A DNA stretch of 64,000 nt. Origin: a bacterium. Its GTDB lineage: Bacteria > Chloroflexota > Dormibacteria > Aeolococcales > Bog-877. This document shows positions 42,294-51,217 of this stretch, in pieces. Numbering within the stretch: position 1 is the stretch's first letter; each line of letters opens with the position of its first letter. The stretch is taken from NCBI GenBank assembly GCA_021785655.1, contig JAJYET010000005.1, forward strand, positions 1 through 64,000. Direction: 5' to 3'. Both the position numbers and the translations under genes were made by a program. The notes under the pieces were generated by a model, which saw only the letters and a program-made list of their open reading frames with translations, made no database searches and had not been told where the DNA came from.

Positions 42294-43718
42294 TCACGGG
42301 CTATGGGGCGCTGGGTCAGAACCACGGGCCCGTGGTAGGCGGGCCGTGACCGTGGTTCCCTGTCCCGGTCCCCCGCGGATCTCCAGCCGCCCGCCACGGA
42401 ACTCGGCTCGCTCCTCCATGCCCAGGATCCCCAGCCCGTACGTGGCCTTCTTGGCGTCGAAGCCCTGGCCGTCGTCGCGGACCCGCACCAGCGCGTACCC
42501 CGGCAGCACCTCGACCATCACGTCCGCGGTGTGGGCACGGGCGTGCCGCTCCACGTTGTTGAGCGCCTCCTGAGCGATGCGGAAGACGGCCGTCCTCAGC
42601 TCCGGGTCGAGCTCCCCGATGGGTCCCCGGAGGTGGAGGGCGGCCTCCACCCCCGAGCGGGAGGAGAACTCCTCGGCCAGCTGGCGCAGCGCCGGCCCCA
42701 GGCCGAGGTCGTCGAGCCCGGAAGGGCGCAGCCCCTGGGCCATGTGGCGGAGCTCGTCGATCACCGTCGCCAACACCTTCCGAGAGGCCTCAAGGTGCTC
42801 ACGGATGTCGCTGGGGAGGCCCCTGGAATCGATCAGGAAGTCGAGCCGGCGGAGCAGGTAGATCAGGGCCTGGAGCGGCTCGTCGTGCAGGTCCTGGGCC
42901 ACCTTGCGCCGCTCCTCCTCCTGGGCCTGGAGCAGCTGAGAGGCGTAGGCCTCGGTTCGGCGCTGCCGCTCCTGCTCCTCGGTGAGGTCGTGGAGGATCA
43001 CCTGCAGGAGCGGCTCGCCGCCGCGCTCGGTCACCAGGGTGGAGAGTGGCTGGAGGGACCGGATGAGCCCATGGGGGTCGGCCACCGAAACCGTCCTGGG
43101 GGGCACCTGGGCCAGCAGGCCCCGGGCGGCCGCCGGGTCCAGCAGGGACTCCAGACGCCGCCCCGAGACGCCCGCCCCGAAGAGCTCTTCAGCTGCCGGG
43201 TTCGCCTCCCGCACCAGTTCGTCTGCCCCGACGACCAGGGTCGGGGCGGAGCTGGCCTCGAAGAGCGCTCGGTACCGCGCCTCCGCAGCGCTGTGGGCCT
43301 GGACCGCCTGGGCAGCCCGGTGCCGCGCCACCACCTCCCGGTCCACCCGCTGTCCAACGGCGAGAGCCCCCGCCCCCGCCAGCAGAAGCAGGGTCCCGTC
43401 CACCCACCGCGAGCCCGCTCCCGGGGCCAGCACCAGGTTGGGGACCATGAGGATGATCCCCCAGGCCGCCGTTGCTCCAGCTCCCCCGAGACCGAAGCTG
43501 AGGGCGCCGTACACAACGGGGACCACAATCAGTCCGCTGAGGACCGATACCGGGACCCCGAGGGGAAGCTGGCTTCGGGCGAGGTTGAGGACCAGCTGGC
43601 CCAGGACCACCACGAGGACCAGCAGCTGCACCACCCAGAAGCGCCGGTCGCGCCAGGGAGGGTGGGTCAGCCCCCGGATGACCTCCGTCCGCGAGGGTAT
43701 CGAGCCGTCCACGGCCAT
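42294..43718 (-). CDS. NarL-type sensor histidine kinase (PAS + HisKA_3 + HATPase)
   Basis: EERRKVAQDLHDEPLQALIYLLRRL; RIAQEALNNVERHARA; DDGQGFD. Confidence 0.9.
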   Translation of the reverse strand: MAVDGSIPSRTEVIRGLTHPPWRDRRFWVVQLLVLVVVLGQLVLNLARSQLPLGVPVSVLSGLIVVPVVYGALSFGLGGAGATAAWGIILMVPNLVLAPGAGSRWVDGTLLLLAGAGALAVGQRVDREVVARHRAAQAVQAHSAAEARYRALFEASSAPTLVVGADELVREANPAAEELFGAGVSGRRLESLLDPAAARGLLAQVPPRTVSVADPHGLIRSLQPLSTLVTERGGEPLLQVILHDLTEEQERQRRTEAYASQLLQAQEEERRKVAQDLHDEPLQALIYLLRRLDFLIDSRGLPSDIREHLEASRKVLATVIDELRHMAQGLRPSGLDDLGLGPALRQLAEEFSSRSGVEAALHLRGPIGELDPELRTAVFRIAQEALNNVERHARAHTADVMVEVLPGYALVRVRDDGQGFDAKKATYGLGILGMEERAEFRGGRLEIRGGPGQGTTVTARLPRARGSDPAPHSP

Positions 43719-43814
43719 CTGCTCATCATGGCGGCCGGGGCCATTCTCCGGCTCGCCGGGGAGCCCAAGAGGTCCTGGGCCGCCTCGCGGCGAGATCGCT
43801 GCTATCCTCCTCCT

Positions 43815-43910
43815 GGGAGTGCATGGGTCCAGGTGGGCCCCTCGATCTTCAAAATCGATGGGGGGCGCCTCAGGCGTCCCCGGAGGGATCGTTCCCCTCG
43901 CCTCCCGCCA
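43815..43910 (+). tRNA. selC: Selenocysteine-type tRNA (UCA anticodon), possibly non-canonical or degenerate
   Basis: D-arm GGGTCC-AGGT-GGGCCC (6-bp stem, 4-nt loop), anticodon arm TCGAT-CTTCAAA-ATCGA (anticodon TCA), long G/C variable arm, T-stem GAGGG/CCCTC, GCCTCCC-G-CCA 3' end. Acceptor stem only 5 bp (GGGAG/CTCCC) and atypical T-loop ATCGTTC. Confidence 0.6.
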
Positions 43911-43970
43911 CTTCAAATCGCCTGGATTCTGGGCGTCCCCGGCTTCGCGTAGGCCGCGATTGACGGCGGA

Positions 43971-43992
43971 GTGTAGCAGCGGTGTAGCAACG
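43971..43992. repeat. Tandem direct repeat GTGTAGCA(G/A)CG x2
   Basis: GTGTAGCAGCG GTGTAGCAACG, between the tRNA-like sequence and the integrase; candidate arm-type integrase sites. Confidence 0.6.
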
Positions 43993-43995
43993 CGC

Positions 43996-45126
43996 TCAGG
44001 AGGTCGGATTCCCGGGCCGCGTTCGGAGCACCGCATCCAGAGCTTCAGCGGCTGCCTCGTGCATGCCCGAGGTGACGTGGGAGTAGGTGTCGAGCGTGAC
44101 GGCGACCGTGGCGTGGCCCAGCATGTCCGCCGCCACCTTGGGGTGGACCCCCTGCTCCAACAGGAGCGTCGCCGCAGTGTGCCGGAGATCGTGGAATCGG
44201 ACACGGAGAAGGCCCGCTCGCTCCAAGAGCCCCGTGAACTCGATCCGGACATCGTGGGCGTCCACCACGCCGCCCACCCGGGTCGCAAACACGAGGTCGA
44301 GTTCTCTCCACTCGGACCCAGCCCGGAGACGCTCAGCAAGTTGAGCGGTACGGTGCCTACGGAGAGCGTCAACAGCGCTGGCCCCGAGGTGTACCTGGCG
44401 GCGTGAGCGGGCGGTCTTCGGCTCGGCGATCTTCAGTCCCTCCTGCGGGTGCCGCTGGAGTGTCCCCGTGACGGCCACGACAGCACGGTCGAGGTTCACG
44501 TCCCGCCAATGGAGGGCTAGGAGCTCCCCCTGTCGCATTCCGGTCGCAAGGGCGAGCACGTACAGCGCCTCCCGGCGATGGCCCCTGACGGAGCCGAGGA
44601 AGGTGCGCACTTGGGCCGCGTCAAGGACGCGGACTTCCGTGCGGGGTGCCCCTGGCGCGTCCACGAGAGCCGCCGGCGACCGAGTGATAATCCGCCACCG
44701 CTCCGCCTGCCCCAGAGCGCGATGGAGGACCATGTGGACGCACCGAACGCTCCTGGGCGACAGCCCCCGCGTGGCTGCCGCCGCATAGCACCGCTGCAGG
44801 TCCTGGGGGCCGAGTCGCGCCAGCGGCAGGCGGCCCAGCGAGGGCACGAGGTGGAGCCGGACGATTTCTTCATACCGTTGCCACGTCCGCGGACGGAGCG
44901 TCGGCTTGGCGGCCTCCAGCCACTGTCCGAGGAAGGAGTCTGTCCGCAGCCGCATCCCGGCTCCTGATCTGTCCACTCCCTCGGCACGGACCGCTTCCGC
45001 CAGCCTCTGGGCAGCCTCCCCACGGCTCTTCGCGTACCACGTCTGCCGGCGGCCAGTCGGCCAGGTGACGGTAGCCACCCACCGTCCATCTGAAGCGCGC
45101 CGGAAGATCGACCCCTCGCCGTTGCC
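43996..45126 (-). CDS. Tyrosine recombinase/phage-type integrase
   Basis: ATGMRQGELLALHW; HDLRHTAATLLLEQGVHPKVAADMLGHATVAVTLDTYSHV (R..HxxR..H..Y). Start estimated. Confidence 0.93.
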   Translation of the reverse strand, partial: GNGEGSIFRRASDGRWVATVTWPTGRRQTWYAKSRGEAAQRLAEAVRAEGVDRSGAGMRLRTDSFLGQWLEAAKPTLRPRTWQRYEEIVRLHLVPSLGRLPLARLGPQDLQRCYAAAATRGLSPRSVRCVHMVLHRALGQAERWRIITRSPAALVDAPGAPRTEVRVLDAAQVRTFLGSVRGHRREALYVLALATGMRQGELLALHWRDVNLDRAVVAVTGTLQRHPQEGLKIAEPKTARSRRQVHLGASAVDALRRHRTAQLAERLRAGSEWRELDLVFATRVGGVVDAHDVRIEFTGLLERAGLLRVRFHDLRHTAATLLLEQGVHPKVAADMLGHATVAVTLDTYSHVTSGMHEAAAEALDAVLRTRPGNPTS

Positions 45127-45134
45127 GCGTCGGC

Positions 45135-45641
45135 TCACCTCAGGCCGAGCTGGTGCCCGACGTGCGTCCGGATGTAGATCTGGCGGCCAGCGGGAACCCC
45201 CAACGCGTCCCAACGCTCTTCCCACCCGGCCTGCGAGGGCAGGTCTTGGGTGAGGTGCCAGATGATCCCACGATGGATCAACTCCCTAGTAGACCAGGCT
45301 TCCCCTTGATAGAAGCCGATTAGGCCTCCTGCTCGGGGCCACTGCGTGGTCTCCCACGGGAGCTGGCGCGGAGGTGTCCCCGAGCAGATCCACCGCCAGT
45401 CCGCCCGAGAGCGGACCCGCTCGTACCTCAGCTCGTGGGCCCAGATTCGACCCAGGGCGCGGAGCTCGGCTCTGTGCGGTGAGGGCAGCTGGTGGCTCCA
45501 AACCGACGGGGGCAGGAACCGCACGACGGCCCGCGTCAGCACCGCCATTCGACGCGAACGGGCCGCGCGCCACCACGGATCCGCACTGAAGGGCTCCTCA
45601 GCGCGCAGGGAGCGGCGAGTGCGGTACGGTGTGCCGGTCAT
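45135..45641 (-). CDS. Hypothetical protein upstream of integrase
   Basis: ORF; possible excisionase-equivalent position but no recognisable HTH. Confidence 0.45.
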   Translation of the reverse strand: MTGTPYRTRRSLRAEEPFSADPWWRAARSRRMAVLTRAVVRFLPPSVWSHQLPSPHRAELRALGRIWAHELRYERVRSRADWRWICSGTPPRQLPWETTQWPRAGGLIGFYQGEAWSTRELIHRGIIWHLTQDLPSQAGWEERWDALGVPAGRQIYIRTHVGHQLGLR

Positions 45642-45813
45642 GGAGCTGGACCTCTGTGGCCGGGCGGCGGGCCTCCCCGGGGTCGCGCCGCCCCTATTCC
45701 TCACTTTGAGTGTACGCCTACCCGAAGTTAGGTGACCCTCTGTGGCAGCATGTGACATCGCCTGACCGGACCTTGCACTTTCCCGGCCCCAGGCCGAGGG
45801 GTACCTTCATCTC

Positions 45814-46578
45814 GTGCCCTCTCCCGTCCCCGGCGATCCAACCCGCCTCCTGGTCGCCGGCGACACCCACGGCAACCACATGCACTGGAAGCACGCCCTG
45901 CTCCCAGCTGCGCGGGAGCACCGGGTGGACGGCATCGTCCAGCTCGGGGACTTCGGGTACTGGCCGCTGACCGGCGAAGGCCTGAACTACCTCGCCTGGC
46001 TCAGCGCCGAACTCGACGACGACGATCTGAGGACCGTGTTCGTGGACGGGAACCACGAGGACCACAAGGCATTGCGGGATCTCCCAACCCGCCCCGACGG
46101 CTTCGTGGAGGTCACGGACCGCATCCCCTGGGCTCCACGAGGCCACAGGTGGACCTGGCAGGGCGTCCGCTTCCTCGCCCTCGGCGGGGCCTTCTCCATC
46201 GCCCGGCAGTACCGGAAGCTCGACTCCGGCAGGTGGGGATGGTTCAAGGAGGAGGTGATCACGGCCGAGGAAGCCCAGCGGGCCATCGCGGGCGGGCCGG
46301 CCGACGTGCTCCTCGCCCACGACGCTCCGGCCGGGGCGCTGCCCATGGTCGCTGGCGGGCGGTACGACCCCTACACCCTCCAGAGCGCCCGTCACGTTCA
46401 AGAGGCGGCCGCGGCCACGAAGCCGAAGCTCTTGCTCCACGGCCACTGGCACAAGTTCCAGCACGTCCGGCTCTCCGGGCAGGAGACGGAGGTGATCGGG
46501 CTTTCCTACGACGGCGCTCGGAAGAGCTGGCTGGTCCTCAACCTGCCGGGGCTGGAGGTCACGCACGAGCCTGACTGA
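45814..46578 (+). CDS. Metallophosphoesterase
   Basis: VAGDTHGN, LGDFGYW, VDGNHED, HGHWHK. Confidence 0.88.
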   Translation: MPSPVPGDPTRLLVAGDTHGNHMHWKHALLPAAREHRVDGIVQLGDFGYWPLTGEGLNYLAWLSAELDDDDLRTVFVDGNHEDHKALRDLPTRPDGFVEVTDRIPWAPRGHRWTWQGVRFLALGGAFSIARQYRKLDSGRWGWFKEEVITAEEAQRAIAGGPADVLLAHDAPAGALPMVAGGRYDPYTLQSARHVQEAAAATKPKLLLHGHWHKFQHVRLSGQETEVIGLSYDGARKSWLVLNLPGLEVTHEPD

Positions 46579-46598
46579 ATTCGGGGTATGCTCTCCCC

Positions 46599-47372
46599 AT
46601 GACCGTCGATCTCGACGCCCTGCTCGCGGCGCTGAAGTCGGACCCAGTGGCGCGGGACGCCATCCGGCGGGAGGTGCTGACCGAGGACCTTCTGGCTCTT
46701 CCCGGCCTGATGGAGAGAATGGCGGTGCGGACCGACGCTCGCTTCGCGGAGCTGGGAGGCGCACTGTCGCAGCTCACCGAGCGGGTGGACCACCTGACCG
46801 AGCGGGTAGACCAGCTTGCGAGCCGAATGGACCACCTGACCGAGCTGGTAGACCAGCTTGCGGGTCAGATGGCCGCGTTGGTGGCTCAAGTGGGGACCCT
46901 GGCCAAAGCACAGCAGCGGATGGGTGGCGAGGTGAGCCGTCTCGTGGGAGCCGAATACGAGGCGTGGGCGCTGCGCACGGCCCGGCCGGTCGCTCGGGCT
47001 CTCGGAGCGCCTCCGGCGCAGGTCCATCCCATCTCGGCGAGCGCGCTGGAGGCACTGCTAACTGCGGCAGAGGATGCTGGCGGGCTTGAACCCGATGCCG
47101 CCGACGATCTGGCCCAGGCGAACGGCATCTTCGTCTGGGAGCCAGGCGAGGCACGGCCCCCCGTCTACGCGGTGGTGGAGGTGTCGGTCACGGCCAAGGG
47201 CGGCGATGTGGACAGGGCCGTCGCTCGGGCCAACCTGCTTGCCAAGACGGGCGTCATCTCTCGGGCCGTGGTCCTCAGCGATGCCGTGGACGACGAAGCC
47301 GCCCCTGGGCTGGAGACCCATCACGTGGGATGGCAACGGGTCGCGCCCAGGCGCTCCATGCCGCTGTTCTGA
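46599..47372 (+). CDS. Coiled-coil heptad-repeat protein (DUF3782-like architecture)
   Basis: LTERVDH LTERVDQ LASRMDH LTELVDQ LAGQMAA heptads followed by an alpha/beta C-terminal domain. Confidence 0.6.
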   Translation: MTVDLDALLAALKSDPVARDAIRREVLTEDLLALPGLMERMAVRTDARFAELGGALSQLTERVDHLTERVDQLASRMDHLTELVDQLAGQMAALVAQVGTLAKAQQRMGGEVSRLVGAEYEAWALRTARPVARALGAPPAQVHPISASALEALLTAAEDAGGLEPDAADDLAQANGIFVWEPGEARPPVYAVVEVSVTAKGGDVDRAVARANLLAKTGVISRAVVLSDAVDDEAAPGLETHHVGWQRVAPRRSMPLF

Positions 47373-47394
47373 CCTCTCCCCTGTCGCGACCGCT

Positions 47395-47490
47395 TCCCCA
47401 CCCTGCCCGGCCAGGAGACCGAGGTGATCGGGCTCTCCTACGAGGGGGCCCGCAAGAGCTGGATGGTGCTCGATCTGCGGGGGAGAAGCG
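47395..47490 (+). pseudogene. Second metallophosphoesterase, C-terminal remnant only
   Basis: Reads LPGQETEVIGLSYEGARKSWMVLDLRG, near-identical to LSGQETEVIGLSYDGARKSWLVLNLPG of the 45814-46578 gene. Confidence 0.75.
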
Positions 47491-47587
47491 GTGCCGCAGA
47501 TGTGACGGCCCGCCGCTGGTAAGGGACTTCAGCCAAAGGTGAAGGCGGTCGCGGGCGCACACCTAGAGAGCGGCGCTATGGTATCGG

Positions 47588-48961
47588 ATGCCAACCCCGC
47601 GCCAGCAGGCGGAGGGCGATAGACTCGCTCGAGTGTGGAGTGTCCGCAAGCTCCTGTCGTCTCTGCCTACGCCGCCGCCAAGTATCCCAAGCTGGCTCGC
47701 GATAGCGCTACTTGCGGGCGCCGCCGCGCCGGCAGTGGCCTTCGGAGTCGGAGGCGTTCCCCACACAGGTCGCGTTGGTCTGGCTGCCGGAGGCCTGTCA
47801 AGTCTGGCTACGGTGGCCACTAAGCTCATGTCCGGCCAGCCGCCCTACACGCCCGGCTTCCACGGCTCTGTTCCCTTCATTTATCCGCCGGGCATGCTCA
47901 TCTTCATACCCGCGCCCTTGTTAGCTGGCCCTGGCCGATATGTCCTGGCCTTTGCTGTAGAGATGCTCATAGTCTTGTTGGTCGGGGTCGCTCTGGTTCG
48001 CGCCTACCACGCCAGCTCCGACCCACGAGCCGACGCGCTCGGATGGTCGCTGCTGGCAGTTCTAGCTGCAGCTGGACCGCTCACCCTATACCGAACCGAT
48101 CCTGTCATCGGACTGCTGCTGGTCGCAGCGGCGATAGCCTGGCGTCGAGGGAGTGTCGGCACCAGCTTCCTACTCGTTCTTGCAGCCGGGTTGATCAAGG
48201 AGTACGCCTGGGTCGAGGTGGTGCCCCTGCTTGGCTGGCAGGTTGGCGCCACGGTCAGGGGTCGTCCCAGCAGTCTTCGACTCGCCAGCGCCACCGTACG
48301 ACCCGTGTTGCTGGCTGGCGTCCCCATCCTGGTGATATTGGCAGCGGTCGAAGTCTGGTCACATGGCGGGCTCGTAGCATCCCAGCTTCACAACCTTGAC
48401 CGCGGAGTCGAGATTGAGAGTTTGCCGGCCGCTGTCGCCATGCTCCTCGCTGGTCTAAGAGGAGTGATCGTAGTCAGAGGTGCACTCGGCTCCATGCAGA
48501 TAGCTGGGTCGGGCCTACATCTTCGCCTCATATCCACCGCCTTCGCTGCGGCTGGCGTGGGTCTACTCGCGCTGATCGCAATTCGGTCGGCTAGGCCGCC
48601 TATTCTTCCCGGTACTGCCTTCTCCTTCGCCATGGGACTGGCCCTGCTGGTCACCCCGGTGCTGTCTCCCCAGTATCTAGACGCACTCACCCCATGCCTG
48701 TGCCTAGCCGCCCTGGAAGCGCGGCCTTCTATCCGCGCGTATTTACTCTGGGGAACGCTGGGCTTGGCACTGCTTACACAGCTCGAGTTCCCGTATCTCT
48801 GGACCTCTGTGCTCAGCCTCTCCGCGCACGGTCTGGTCGCATTGGAGTTGCGCAACCTGGCCCTCGTGGCCATCGTCGCCACGATCGGAACGGTATGGAT
48901 GAGATCGGGAGCGCCAGGTGCCCGAACCGCTGTTCTTCCCACAACTTCCAATTCCCACTGA
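47588..48961 (+). CDS. Polytopic membrane protein, GT87/DUF2029-like glycosyltransferase
   Basis: Multiple TM segments, GQPPYTPGFHGSVPFIYPPGMLIFIPAPL, GLIKEYAWVEVVPLL. Confidence 0.6.
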   Translation: MPTPRQQAEGDRLARVWSVRKLLSSLPTPPPSIPSWLAIALLAGAAAPAVAFGVGGVPHTGRVGLAAGGLSSLATVATKLMSGQPPYTPGFHGSVPFIYPPGMLIFIPAPLLAGPGRYVLAFAVEMLIVLLVGVALVRAYHASSDPRADALGWSLLAVLAAAGPLTLYRTDPVIGLLLVAAAIAWRRGSVGTSFLLVLAAGLIKEYAWVEVVPLLGWQVGATVRGRPSSLRLASATVRPVLLAGVPILVILAAVEVWSHGGLVASQLHNLDRGVEIESLPAAVAMLLAGLRGVIVVRGALGSMQIAGSGLHLRLISTAFAAAGVGLLALIAIRSARPPILPGTAFSFAMGLALLVTPVLSPQYLDALTPCLCLAALEARPSIRAYLLWGTLGLALLTQLEFPYLWTSVLSLSAHGLVALELRNLALVAIVATIGTVWMRSGAPGARTAVLPTTSNSH

Positions 48962-49249
48962 ACTCACCTCGCTCCAAGGCCAAAGCACCCAGGTCGATGC
49001 GTCGCCTTCCCCGGAGGACCTCCTGCACTCGGCCAAGACCAAGCTCCGTCGCATCGTCCCCCAAGGCACCATCGAGATCGCGGCTGCGCACCCAAACCGG
49101 TAACCCGCAGCCCCACCAGTAGACGGTAGCTTCAGACTTGACCGCGCTCAGGCAGCGTGGTACCGTGCTGGGCGGTCCCGCGGGCACGCCGCTCCCGGGC
49201 CAGTATCGGACCAAGCAGGTAACGCCTGACTCCATCAGGGAGTGTTGGT

Positions 49250-50308
49250 ATGCCCCACAGTAAGCCGAGGCCATTATGGCGTATATTCCAGTACGGCTCC
49301 CACACACGGTCCGGCACGCCGCTCCCGCTTGGTCCGCTCGGCACCCCACACAGATGGCGCCTGTTGGCGGTCGTGGCCACGGCCTTCGTCATACCCTTGG
49401 CCTACGGAGTGTCTGTGGTCCAAGCGGCAGATAGCGCTGGCTACTATTACGGTACTGACAGCAACAGTACCGCCTACCCCTCCGGGTCACCTTACCAGGA
49501 GCCGGGAAACGTTGGTGGGAACTACGGTGGGTATGTTGGTGAGATTGGTACATGGCAACAGACCGCGGGCTGCTCAAACTACACCAACTACTTCAACACC
49601 ACCGACGCGTCAGCGGCCAATAGCAACTACAACTCGGGTATCGGGGTTGGGGTTGGCGGCTATTTCTTTATGGGCGGACCCGGTGCCGATCCGAACTACA
49701 ACGGGACGGCGAGCGAGGCCACGGCCTGGGGTGCAGCGCAGGCCAAGACCGCCGTCAGCAACTGGGATGCCAGATCTGGCTACACGAGCACATCAAATGG
49801 CTACCTACCCTATGAAGTGGTGTGGATGGACATTGAGGGAAGTGCCTCCGCTTCGAACGGATGGGATGGTCGTCTGACCAACTGTGGCGCCTCTGACAGC
49901 GAGACGGGCATGAACTATGTACTCGATCGCGATACTTTCAACGGCTTCTGGAACTACATCGTGAACAACACCGCCCATCTCAAGCCAGGGGCGTACTCAT
50001 CGGGGAGTTTCTGGAACTACACGTTCACCCCGACCGACTCCCCCTGCAGCGACTATCCAACCGAGTGCGAGATCCTCAACACGTGGGAGTGGACCTATGA
50101 GAACGACAGCGGGTCAGTCCTCTATGGACCACAGGGATGGACACAGACCGTACAAGCCACAGGCACCCAGGTGAGTGCCTCCTTCTTCGGAGGCCAGAGC
50201 CGCGGCGGACCCTACAATCTCGGTTGGCAATGGTGTATTCCGTCGGCATGTGGCGGCAGCGACGACTACGATCAGCTCGACCAAAGCAATATGGCGTCTG
50301 GCTGGTGA
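49250..50308 (+). CDS. Secreted protein, possibly glycoside-hydrolase-like TIM barrel
   Basis: Signal peptide; YEVVWMDIEG and Trp/Tyr-rich barrel-like sequence. Confidence 0.45.
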   Translation: MPHSKPRPLWRIFQYGSHTRSGTPLPLGPLGTPHRWRLLAVVATAFVIPLAYGVSVVQAADSAGYYYGTDSNSTAYPSGSPYQEPGNVGGNYGGYVGEIGTWQQTAGCSNYTNYFNTTDASAANSNYNSGIGVGVGGYFFMGGPGADPNYNGTASEATAWGAAQAKTAVSNWDARSGYTSTSNGYLPYEVVWMDIEGSASASNGWDGRLTNCGASDSETGMNYVLDRDTFNGFWNYIVNNTAHLKPGAYSSGSFWNYTFTPTDSPCSDYPTECEILNTWEWTYENDSGSVLYGPQGWTQTVQATGTQVSASFFGGQSRGGPYNLGWQWCIPSACGGSDDYDQLDQSNMASGW

Positions 50309-50324
50309 GGTGACTACATTGATC

Positions 50325-51029
50325 ATGAGCAGGTTTCTGCGGACTGCCGGCGGGCTGGTAGTTGTGATAGGGATGTGTATGGCCGCGTGGACCGTCGTTG
50401 GCCTCTCAGCACGTGCCCACAGCCGTGGGCGCATAGGTGGGGTAGTGCAAGTCGCGGCGGCAAGCAGCCCGTCCGCGCCTCCCCAACAATCGCCGACAGC
50501 TGGATCAGGTGGCAGTTCTTCTGCAGTCTGCTCGGGCAGCCAATTGTCGATTCGAGAAGATCCAGGTCCTACGGCCATGGGGTTCGCCTACGAAGTCTTC
50601 GTCTTCACGAACGGCGGTTCATCTGCTTGCACCTTGGTGGGGTACCCGACGGTCACGGAGTCGGGTCCGGCCGCTAATAGCCACTCATCCCTTGCCCCTG
50701 GTGCTTCCTCAGCGATGGGCGCCGCCACTGCGCCCCACTACGCGAGGAATGGGCAGTTCGATCCAGCCTCTATCGTGACACTCGCTGCTGGCGGGACGGC
50801 GTCGTTTTTTATGGACATGCAGCCAGCCATCATGAACGGCGCGTGTTGGGGGCCAAAGGGAGGTACCCCAAGCGACGTGCTCTACGTCACGCCGCCTGGT
50901 TCTGCAATAGCGCTGGCGATCGCTGGGGCTGGTAGCTTTTGTGGTGACCTGGTCCCGCCTGTTTCTCCGGTGTTCCCAGGAGTCGTCTTCACCAATGAGC
51001 AGCCCCCTGTCTCGGCGGTGGGCAATTGA
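50325..51029 (+). CDS. Secreted DUF4232-like protein
   Basis: Signal peptide; AYEVFVFTNGGSSACTLVGYPTVTESG... Confidence 0.65.
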   Translation: MSRFLRTAGGLVVVIGMCMAAWTVVGLSARAHSRGRIGGVVQVAAASSPSAPPQQSPTAGSGGSSSAVCSGSQLSIREDPGPTAMGFAYEVFVFTNGGSSACTLVGYPTVTESGPAANSHSSLAPGASSAMGAATAPHYARNGQFDPASIVTLAAGGTASFFMDMQPAIMNGACWGPKGGTPSDVLYVTPPGSAIALAIAGAGSFCGDLVPPVSPVFPGVVFTNEQPPVSAVGN

Positions 51030-51217
51030 AGGGGCGCGCAGAGCGGGGCCACTGAGGTCGATGTGGCCCGGAAGCAGGCGGGTTGGGCGGTCTCCGCAGC
51101 ACTCGGCGGAGGGCAGAGAGGGCAGTTCGATACGACTGAGATGGTGGTGCGTGCTTCGGTGACCTCCTGCCCGGTGATCGACACAGGTAGGGAGCGGAGC
51201 GCACTTCGCGGCGCGTC

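Noticed and set aside
42294-43952. + strand ORFs opposite the NarL-type kinase
   Set aside because: Shadow ORFs; no domain signature, while the minus frame reads a complete kinase.
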